A program made the translations under genes and the position numbers. The notes under the pieces are model-generated. The model was not told the origin of the DNA and made no database searches. It saw only the letters and a program-made list of their open reading frames with translations. This document shows, piece by piece, positions 35,371 to 41,391 of a stretch of 41,391 nucleotides of DNA. Position 1 is the first letter of the stretch, and each line of letters starts with the position of its first letter. The DNA lies in the NCBI GenBank assembly GCA_045630965.1, contig JAZQTU010000010.1:1-41391 (forward strand), read 5' to 3'. The DNA comes from HGM04593 sp045630965. GTDB lineage: Bacteria > Bacteroidota > Bacteroidia > Bacteroidales > Bacteroidaceae.

Positions 35371-36621
35371 ATGACAATTGACAATTTCAAGTTTGCCGGC
35401 AAAAAGGCAATCGTTCGTGTTGATTTCAATGTGCCCTTGAACGAAGAGGGTAAAATTACTGACGACACACGTATCCGCGGTGCACTCCCTACATTGAAGA
35501 AGGTACTTGCTGACGGTGGCGCTCTTATCATCATGTCACACATGGGTAAGCCAAAGGGCAAGGTTAACGCAAAATACTCTTTGAGCCAGATTGTTGACGC
35601 TGTTTCAGAGAAGTTGGGCGTTGCTGTTCAGTTCGCTCCAGACTGCGCTAAAGCAGCTGAGGCAGCAGCAGCTCTCAAACCAGGCGAAGTTCTCATGCTC
35701 GAGAACCTCCGTTTCTACCCAGAGGAGGAAGGCAAGCCAGTAGGTATCGACAAGGAAGATCCTGCATACAACGATGCTAAGAAGGCAATGAAAGAGTCAC
35801 AGAAAGAGTTCTCTAAGACACTTGCTTCTTACGCTGACTGCTACATCAACGACGCATTCGGTACAGCTCACCGTCGTCACGCTTCAACAGCTGTTATCGC
35901 TGACTACTTCGATGCTGACAACAAGATGCTCGGTTACTTGATGGAGAAGGAAGTTCAGGCTGTTGACAACATCCTTAAAGACATCAAGCGTCCTTTCACC
36001 GCTATCATGGGTGGTTCAAAGGTTTCTACAAAGATCGGTATCATCGAGAACTTGATGGACAAGGTTGACAACCTCATTCTTTGCGGTGGTATGACATATA
36101 CATTCGCAAAAGCTCAGGGTGGCGAAATCGGCCGTTCAATCGTTGAGGATGACAAGCTTGACCTCGCTTTGAACATCATGGAGCAGGCTAAGGCAAAGGG
36201 TGTAAACCTCGTTCTTGCACAGGACTGCGTTGCTGCTGATGACTTCTCTAACGACGCTAACACACAGGTATGTTCAGCTAAGGCTATCCCTGCAGGTTGG
36301 GAAGGCTTGGATGCAGGCCCAGAGGCTCAGAAGGCATTTGCTGCTGCTATCGTTGACGCAAAGACTATCCTTTGGAACGGTCCTGCAGGCGTATTCGAGT
36401 TCGACAACTTCACAGCCGGCTCACGCGCTATCGCAGAGGCTATTGGCAAGGCTACAGCAAACGGTGCATTCTCACTCATCGGTGGTGGTGACTCTGTAGC
36501 ATGTATCAACAAGTTCGGTATGGCCGATCAGGTATCATACATCTCTACAGGTGGTGGTGCTCTTCTTGAGGCTATCGAGGGTAAAGTTCTCCCGGGCGTT
36601 GCAGCTATCAAGGGTGAATAA
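35371..36621 (+). CDS. pgk: phosphoglycerate kinase
   Basis: The 416-residue glycolytic enzyme makes ATP from 1,3-bisphosphoglycerate. It shows the N-terminal VRVDFNVPLNEEGKI signature, MSHMGKPKG, ENLRFYPEEEGK, the hinge GGSKVSTKIGII, and the C-terminal nucleotide-binding GGGDSVACINKFG. Length matches the family. The codons are visibly more uniform than in neighbouring genes, as expected for a highly expressed gene. It has its own promoter and terminator. Confidence 0.97.
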   Translation: MTIDNFKFAGKKAIVRVDFNVPLNEEGKITDDTRIRGALPTLKKVLADGGALIIMSHMGKPKGKVNAKYSLSQIVDAVSEKLGVAVQFAPDCAKAAEAAAALKPGEVLMLENLRFYPEEEGKPVGIDKEDPAYNDAKKAMKESQKEFSKTLASYADCYINDAFGTAHRRHASTAVIADYFDADNKMLGYLMEKEVQAVDNILKDIKRPFTAIMGGSKVSTKIGIIENLMDKVDNLILCGGMTYTFAKAQGGEIGRSIVEDDKLDLALNIMEQAKAKGVNLVLAQDCVAADDFSNDANTQVCSAKAIPAGWEGLDAGPEAQKAFAAAIVDAKTILWNGPAGVFEFDNFTAGSRAIAEAIGKATANGAFSLIGGGDSVACINKFGMADQVSYISTGGGALLEAIEGKVLPGVAAIKGE

Positions 36622-36645
36622 TAACAACCCACAATAATAACTTCA

Positions 36646-36673
36646 TAAACAGCGTGGGCAACCGCGCTGTTTA
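36646..36673 (+). terminator. hairpin terminator after pgk
   Basis: TAAACAGCG (36646-36654) and CGCTGTTTA (36665-36673) form a perfect 9-bp stem with a 10-nt loop. It covers the earliest ATG of the next gene. Confidence 0.65.
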
Positions 36674-36690
36674 TGTTTATAAATGAGAGT

Positions 36691-38886
36691 ATGGACGACA
36701 AGCAGATAAAGGATATACAGGAAAAGGTAACGGCATTTCTCGATGCAAACAGACTCAAGCAGGCTATCGACACCCTAAGCGTCGATATCGACAGCTTGCA
36801 GGACTGGGATTTGAGAACACGCTACAACGAATTGCAGACCGCATACAGATATATGCTGGAATATATGCGTATGGGAATGCAGGACCCTGACAGGGAGCGC
36901 CTGTATGATGAGCTTGTCGGACGTTGCTATATAATAAATGACCTCATTGCCACATCAAGAGAAGGCGAACACTCGACAAAGGTATATAGCCAGAAATGCA
37001 GAAGATACAAGACTCTCGACTGCATAGAGCCTATATACCACGCACTCAAAGAGAATGTTGCAAACATAGAGGTCACAAAGATGCTACCTGCCGAAGAGTG
37101 CAAGAACGTCACAGCACAGCTACGTCAGGAACACGAAAAACTGCTTTCACAGCTTTGGGAAGCAATCTGGTGCAGCAGGTCATGGAACAAGAGCCATGCC
37201 GAAAAAATTTCAGCCATTGTCAATGACAGCGAAATTGCGATAAACGACCGTGCAACAATTGTCAGCGCAATAACAATGGGAGCATTAAAGTGTTTTGAGC
37301 CGTTGAAGGGCACCACCCTATGCGCCATTGCCACAAGCAATGAGAGCCTGCTTTCGACAAGAGCATTGACAGGACTTGTCATCATACTGCTAAGATACGA
37401 CAACCGTATAGGATATTACAAGGAGATTACATCGGCACTACAGACACTACAGGAAGATGCTACATGCCTCAAACGCCTGCAGACCATACAGATACAGCTG
37501 TTACGTTGTCGCGAGACACAGAAGATAGACCGTAAGATGCGCGAGGAGATTATTCCTGCGATGATGAAAAACCCCAAGCTGAATAACGAGAAATTCAGCA
37601 TTGACATACTCAGCGAAATAGAAAAGGACGAGGACAAAAACCCCGAATGGGCCAACTGGGTTGAGCAAGATGCCATAAAGGACAAGCTCGAAGAGATGGC
37701 AAAATGGCAGTTCGAGGGAGCAGACATCTATATGAGCACATTCTCACAGCTCAAGAACTTCCCGTTCTTTGGCGAGATGACCAATTGGTTCCGCCCATTC
37801 GACGAACAGGCACCTTCAATAGCAGAGTTACTCCCACAAAACATCGAGGGAGGAAAGACACTTATCGGTGCAATATGCGCTTCGCCATTCTTCTGCAACA
37901 GCGACAAATACTCGTTCTGCTTCACCTTCAAGCAGGTGCCACAGGAGCAGCGCGATATGCTTATGGGACAGATTCCCGACAAGGGAGAGATACAGGAAGC
38001 CGGCGATGACATTGCAGACACAAGAGAGAAACGCGCAGAGACCGAAAGCAACCAATACATACAGGACCTGTACCGTTTCTTCAAGCTGTCGAACTTCCGT
38101 CATGAGTTCGACGACCCGTTCGCAACCTCGCTAAACATGCTTGAAAGCAAATCCCTTTCGGGGCTGATAACCGGTAACGACGCGCTTTTAAGGACATTCC
38201 GCTATCTTGTGGAAAAAGAGTATTACGGCGAAGCATACAAAGCAGGACGCATATACGAGAAAAGCGGTGAGGGCGATGCGCAGTTCTATCAGGAAATGGG
38301 CTTCTGCATGCAGAAAGAACGCAACTTCAACACAGCCATCGACTACTACACAAGAGCCGACATCATAAAGCCCGACACACTATGGACCCTTCGCCACATA
38401 GCTCAGTGCTATCGTATGCAGAGCGAACTTGAAAAGGCATTGAGCTACTATCAGATTGCCGAAGAGCTTGCTCCTGAGAATATCTCATTACTCTTGCAGA
38501 CAGGAGAGAGCTTTGCTGCCACAAAGAGATACGAAGAGGCTTTTGCACGATTCTACAAGGTCGAATTCTTAAAACCGGGCTCACGTCGCGCACTACGCGC
38601 CATAGCATGGTGCTCATTCCTCACCGGAAACGATACACAGGCACGTGGTTACTACAAAAGATTATTGGAATTACCTTCCCCCACTTTCGAAGACTACCTC
38701 AACGCAGGACATGTAGAGTGGATATGCAATGAAAAGAGCTACGCTATTGAGCTGTACAAAAAAGCACAGGAAACAGGAAAAGCTGCTGATGAAGTTGCAG
38801 AACATATAATGCGTGACAAGGAGACATTAATCTCACGTGGAGCAACTGAGAACGATATTCTGCTGCTACGTGACATGTTGTATTGA
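36691..38886 (+). CDS. tetratricopeptide repeat protein
   Basis: The frame opens at 36673, but that ATG overlaps the pgk terminator. The ATG at 36691 (MDDKQIKDIQ) gives 731 residues. No signal peptide or membrane segment is seen, so it is probably cytoplasmic. The first 450 residues are helical with no recognised domain. The last 250 (about 480-730) hold several TPRs: FNTAIDYYTRADIIKPD, LEKALSYYQIAEELAPE and YEEAFARFYKVEFLKPG are clear copies. TPRs usually serve as protein-protein scaffolds. The partner and role are unknown. Confidence 0.85.
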   Translation: MDDKQIKDIQEKVTAFLDANRLKQAIDTLSVDIDSLQDWDLRTRYNELQTAYRYMLEYMRMGMQDPDRERLYDELVGRCYIINDLIATSREGEHSTKVYSQKCRRYKTLDCIEPIYHALKENVANIEVTKMLPAEECKNVTAQLRQEHEKLLSQLWEAIWCSRSWNKSHAEKISAIVNDSEIAINDRATIVSAITMGALKCFEPLKGTTLCAIATSNESLLSTRALTGLVIILLRYDNRIGYYKEITSALQTLQEDATCLKRLQTIQIQLLRCRETQKIDRKMREEIIPAMMKNPKLNNEKFSIDILSEIEKDEDKNPEWANWVEQDAIKDKLEEMAKWQFEGADIYMSTFSQLKNFPFFGEMTNWFRPFDEQAPSIAELLPQNIEGGKTLIGAICASPFFCNSDKYSFCFTFKQVPQEQRDMLMGQIPDKGEIQEAGDDIADTREKRAETESNQYIQDLYRFFKLSNFRHEFDDPFATSLNMLESKSLSGLITGNDALLRTFRYLVEKEYYGEAYKAGRIYEKSGEGDAQFYQEMGFCMQKERNFNTAIDYYTRADIIKPDTLWTLRHIAQCYRMQSELEKALSYYQIAEELAPENISLLLQTGESFAATKRYEEAFARFYKVEFLKPGSRRALRAIAWCSFLTGNDTQARGYYKRLLELPSPTFEDYLNAGHVEWICNEKSYAIELYKKAQETGKAADEVAEHIMRDKETLISRGATENDILLLRDMLY

Positions 38887-38930
38887 TTCACGACACTGTA
38901 AAATATATACCTTGTTTATATATAACAAAA

Positions 38931-38957
38931 ATAGGCTACGTCATTGACGTAGCCTAT
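38931..38957. terminator. bidirectional terminator between the TPR gene and gapA
   Basis: ATAGGCTACGTCA (38931-38943) and TGACGTAGCCTAT (38945-38957) are perfect complements around one base, with an A-run before and T-rich DNA after. It serves the two convergent genes. Confidence 0.85.
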
Positions 38958-38976
38958 TCTATTTACTTCTAACGGA

Positions 38977-39987
38977 TTAGCAGTTAACTGATGCCATGTG
39001 AGCGATGAGGTCGAGAACCTTGTTAGAGTAACCGATCTCGTTGTCGTACCATGAAACAACCTTAACGAATGTATCTGTCAAAGCGATACCAGCCTTAGCG
39101 TCGAAGATAGAAGTGCGTGTATCACCCAAGAAGTCTGAAGATACAACTGCGTCCTCTGTGTAACCGAGTACACCCTTCAATTCGCCCTCTGAAGCTTCCT
39201 TCATAGCTGCGCAAATCTCAGCGTATGTAGCAGGCTTAGCCAAGTTAACTGTCAAGTCAACTACAGAAACGTCAAGAGTAGGAACGCGCATTGACATACC
39301 TGTCAACTTGCCATTCAAAGCAGGGATAACCTTACCTACAGCCTTAGCAGCACCTGTAGAAGAAGGGATGATGTTACCAGCAGCAGCACGACCACCTCTC
39401 CAGTCTTTCAAAGAAGGACCGTCAACAGTCTTCTGAGTAGCTGTTGTAGAGTGTACTGTTGTCATCAAACCGTCTGTGATACCCCATTTGTCGTTCAATA
39501 CCTTAGCGATAGGAGCCAAGCAGTTTGTTGTACAAGATGCGTTAGAAACGATTTGAGTACCCTTAACGTATGTTTTTCCGTTCACCCCACATACGAACAT
39601 AGGAGTAGCGTCCTTAGAAGGAGCTGACATAACTACGTACTTAGCACCAGCTTCGATGTGAGCTTGAGCCTTGTCTTGAGACAAGAACAAACCAGTTGAT
39701 TCAACTACGTATTCAGCTTCGATTGCATCCCACTTCAAGTCAGCTGGGTTACGTTCAGCTGTAACACGGATAGCGTTGCCGTTAACGATCAACTTGCTAT
39801 TTTCTACGTCAGCTTCGATAGTACCTTCGAATTGACCGTGCATTGTATCGTACTTCAACATGTATGCCAAATAATCTACTGGGCACAAGTCGTTGATACC
39901 TACGATTTGGATATCGTTACGAGTTTGAGCAGCACGGAATACGAAACGGCCGATACGACCGAAGCCATTAATACCTACTTTAATCAT
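38977..39987 (-). CDS. gapA: glyceraldehyde-3-phosphate dehydrogenase
   Basis: The 336-residue NAD-dependent enzyme has the N-terminal Rossmann motif VGINGFGRIGR, the catalytic Cys (about 152) in SNASCTTNCLAP, the partner His in TTVHSTTATQK, and the C-terminal SWYDNEIGYSNKVLDL. Length matches the family. It is convergent with the TPR gene and divergent from the guaA leader. Confidence 0.97.
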   Translation of the reverse strand: MIKVGINGFGRIGRFVFRAAQTRNDIQIVGINDLCPVDYLAYMLKYDTMHGQFEGTIEADVENSKLIVNGNAIRVTAERNPADLKWDAIEAEYVVESTGLFLSQDKAQAHIEAGAKYVVMSAPSKDATPMFVCGVNGKTYVKGTQIVSNASCTTNCLAPIAKVLNDKWGITDGLMTTVHSTTATQKTVDGPSLKDWRGGRAAAGNIIPSSTGAAKAVGKVIPALNGKLTGMSMRVPTLDVSVVDLTVNLAKPATYAEICAAMKEASEGELKGVLGYTEDAVVSSDFLGDTRTSIFDAKAGIALTDTFVKVVSWYDNEIGYSNKVLDLIAHMASVNC

Positions 39988-40080
39988 TGTTCTTTAAATT
40001 TAAAGGTTTTATAATAAGTTTTTAATCACGTGAAATCAAGTCAATGCATTTCTTCTGCAAATTACAAACAGATTTCAGTG

Positions 40081-40088
40081 CAAAAATA
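40081..40088 (-). promoter_or_regulatory. possible -7 element of gapA
   Basis: The minus strand reads TATTTTTG, matching TAnnTTTG, about 95 nt before the gapA ATG. The A/T-rich context limits confidence. Confidence 0.4.
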
Positions 40089-40222
40089 ATAAATTGTTTT
40101 CATATACGCACACAAAACGCATTAAATTTTAAATAAAACCTGTAAAATACCTTTTTAGAAGTTTTAATAGAATTCCCCTAAAAAAAATGGGCCGACATGA
40201 ATATAATAAACAAAAAAACAGC

Positions 40223-40230
40223 TATCTTTG
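40223..40230 (+). promoter_or_regulatory. predicted -7 element of the guaA leader transcript
   Basis: TATCTTTG is an exact TAnnTTTG match. Transcription starting near 40237 would give a leader of about 225 nt before the guaA ATG. The DNA between it and gapA (about 40090-40220) is A/T-rich, with no gene seen. Confidence 0.5.
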
Positions 40231-40236
40231 CACCAC

Positions 40237-40412
40237 AATTTAAAGATGTATATCATGACAATAAGACGCAATGTAGAAACCCGCTCCTTCCGAGCACACA
40301 GTACTGCCTGGCTATCAGGAAGCGCATGCACAGGTAAGCAGGGTATTTTGCGTTTGCACGATAATTCTGAGAAAACTTGCGGCGTCCAATAACTTTGGAT
40401 TGCCGCTTTTTT
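40237..40412 (+). promoter_or_regulatory. candidate cis-regulatory leader upstream of guaA
   Basis: Between the predicted start and the terminator at 40379-40412 is a leader of about 175 nt with several short complementary blocks. CCTG at 40307-40310 can pair with CAGG shortly after (CCTGGCTATCAGG hairpin) or with two later CAGG copies, and GCATGC is self-complementary. It also contains a 45-codon frame (40255-40392, MTIRRNVETRSF...) whose stop lies in the terminator loop. No known riboswitch class was recognised by eye. A metabolite- or peptide-dependent attenuator is the best guess. Confidence 0.5.
40379..40412 (+). terminator. intrinsic terminator (attenuator) between the leader and guaA
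   Basis: GCGGC (40379-40383) pairs with GCCGC (40402-40406) and TCCAA (40385-40389) with TTGGA (40395-40399), with one G-T pair and a bulge between. Six Ts follow (40407-40412). It lies 50 nt before the guaA start on the same strand, where a terminator only makes sense as an attenuator. Confidence 0.75.
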
Positions 40413-40462
40413 CATATAATAAATAAAGGATACAATAAACTTTTTTAAAAGAAACAAGGAAT

Positions 40463-41391
40463 ATGAAACAAGACATGATTGTTATCTTGGATTTGGGTAG
40501 CCACGAAAACACCGTGGTAGCCAGAGCCATCCGTGCATTGGGTGTGTATAGCGAAATCTATCCGCACGACATCACAGCCGCTGAATTGAAGGCATTGCCA
40601 AACGTAAAGGGTATCATCATCAACGGTGGTCCTAACAACGTAATCGACGGTGTTGCCATCGACGTACTTCCTGAAATCTACGAAGCCGGTTTCCCGGTTA
40701 TGGCCGCTGGTCACGACAAGGCACTTTGCGAAGTGAAGCTCGCTCAGTTTGCCAACGACGAAGAAGCCATCAAGGAAGCTGTAAAGGGTTTCGTTTTCGA
40801 TACATGTAAGGCCGAAGCTAACTGGAACATGAAGAATTTCGTGGCCGACCAAGTAGAACTTATCCGCCAACAAGTAGGCGACAAGAAGGTGTTGCTCGCC
40901 CTCTCGGGTGGTGTAGACAGCTCGGTAGTAGCTGCACTCCTTCTCAAGGCTATCGGCGAAAACTTGGTATGCGTACACGTTAACCACGGTTTGATGCGTA
41001 AGGGCGAATCAGAAAACGTGGTCGAAGTATTCCGCAACCAGCTTTGTGCAAACTTGATTTATTGCGACGTAACAGACCGTTTCCTCGGCTTGCTCGAAGG
41101 CGTTGCCGATCCTGAACAGAAGCGTAAGATCATCGGTGGCGAGTTCATCCGCGTATTCGAAGAAGAAGCTCGCAAGCTCGATGGTATCGACTTCCTCGGC
41201 CAGGGTACTATCTATCCTGATATCGTAGAATCGGGTACTAAGACAGCTAAGTGCGTGAAGTCTCACCACAACGTAGGTGGTTTGCCTGAAGACCTTCAGT
41301 TCGAACTCGTTGAACCGTTGAAGCAATTGTTCAAGGACGAAGTTCGTGCATGTGGTCTCGAACTCGGCTTGCCATACGAAATGGTTTACCG
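40463..41391 (+). CDS. guaA: GMP synthase-like protein with shortened amidotransferase domain (partial)
   Basis: The frame starts MKQDMIVILD after an AAGGA and runs off the window end (309 codons seen). The ATP-pyrophosphatase domain is clear: P-loop LALSGGVDSSV (148-153), HVNHGLMRKGES, and DPEQKRKIIGGEFI, GQGTIYPDIVESGT and KSHHNVGGLP. The N-terminal glutamine amidotransferase part is only about 120 residues rather than the usual 190 or so. Where the catalytic Cys belongs (GICYG), it reads AAGHD, and the FHPE His-Glu motif is absent. It may use free ammonia or a partner glutaminase. Base composition looks more G/C-rich than neighbouring genes. Confidence 0.88.
   Translation, partial: MKQDMIVILDLGSHENTVVARAIRALGVYSEIYPHDITAAELKALPNVKGIIINGGPNNVIDGVAIDVLPEIYEAGFPVMAAGHDKALCEVKLAQFANDEEAIKEAVKGFVFDTCKAEANWNMKNFVADQVELIRQQVGDKKVLLALSGGVDSSVVAALLLKAIGENLVCVHVNHGLMRKGESENVVEVFRNQLCANLIYCDVTDRFLGLLEGVADPEQKRKIIGGEFIRVFEEEARKLDGIDFLGQGTIYPDIVESGTKTAKCVKSHHNVGGLPEDLQFELVEPLKQLFKDEVRACGLELGLPYEMVY

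Noticed and set aside
40255..40392. 45-codon frame in the guaA leader as a leader peptide gene
   Set aside because: It has no run of regulatory codons, no clear ribosome-binding site and no hydrophobic or domain pattern, so I treat the region as an RNA leader. A coding role is not excluded.
40445..41326. Several minus-strand open frames opposite guaA
   Set aside because: They are antisense shadows of a conserved plus-strand GMP synthase frame with biased codons.

Overview
This window is chromosomal DNA from a member of the Bacteroidales, probably Bacteroides, Phocaeicola or a close relative. Four things support this. Gene families typical of the order are present: DUF5723 barrels, BspA-like leucine-rich-repeat lipoproteins and T9SS-style C-terminal tails. 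Many intergenic regions carry the Bacteroidetes -7 promoter element (TAnnTTTG). Shine-Dalgarno sites are mostly weak. The housekeeping order (pyrB-pyrI-flavin reductase-glyA; phoH-purC-ubiE-aroE) fits the group. I see no rRNA, tRNA, CRISPR array or complete insertion sequence.

Layout. Positions 1-3608 look accessory. They hold the first 14 codons of a leftward gene at the edge (possibly a tyrosine recombinase), a collagen-like/LRR surface lipoprotein, two small unknown proteins, and a tiny membrane protein paired with a short XRE regulator, closed by a perfect 20-bp hairpin. Positions 3648-12268 are a leftward cluster: PBP1A, an M16 protease-like protein, a 14-repeat MORN protein, a YhcH-family protein, glycogen branching enzyme and a membrane protein. 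Positions 12452-15205 are the rightward pyrB-pyrI-flavin reductase-outer membrane barrel operon. glyA reads left. A tandem 83/84-bp repeat carrying promoter elements separates it from a rightward GH20 hexosaminidase lipoprotein. phoH-purC-ubiE-aroE follow.

A two-gene leftward cassette (DUF5723 barrel plus an approximately 1044-residue lipoprotein) sits at 22676-27207. It lies between intact aroE and a second, truncated and divergent 3' end of aroE at 27373-27732. This is the strongest sign of horizontal insertion or allelic replacement in the window. Next is a leftward unit: a SpoT-like protein with an intact hydrolase site but no synthetase Asp, then a small T9SS-tail protein and two secreted transglutaminase-like paralogues. 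The right end holds pheS, a histidine phosphatase, nth, pgk, a TPR protein, gapA (leftward) and the start of a guaA-like gene. The guaA-like gene has a strongly shortened glutamine-amidotransferase domain without the catalytic Cys. A roughly 175-nt leader ending in an intrinsic terminator precedes it.

The most notable items are the aroE-bracketed cassette, the guaA leader and its unusual product, the SpoT-like/transglutaminase unit, and the promoter-bearing tandem repeat. All identifications come from reading the sequence. No database search was run.
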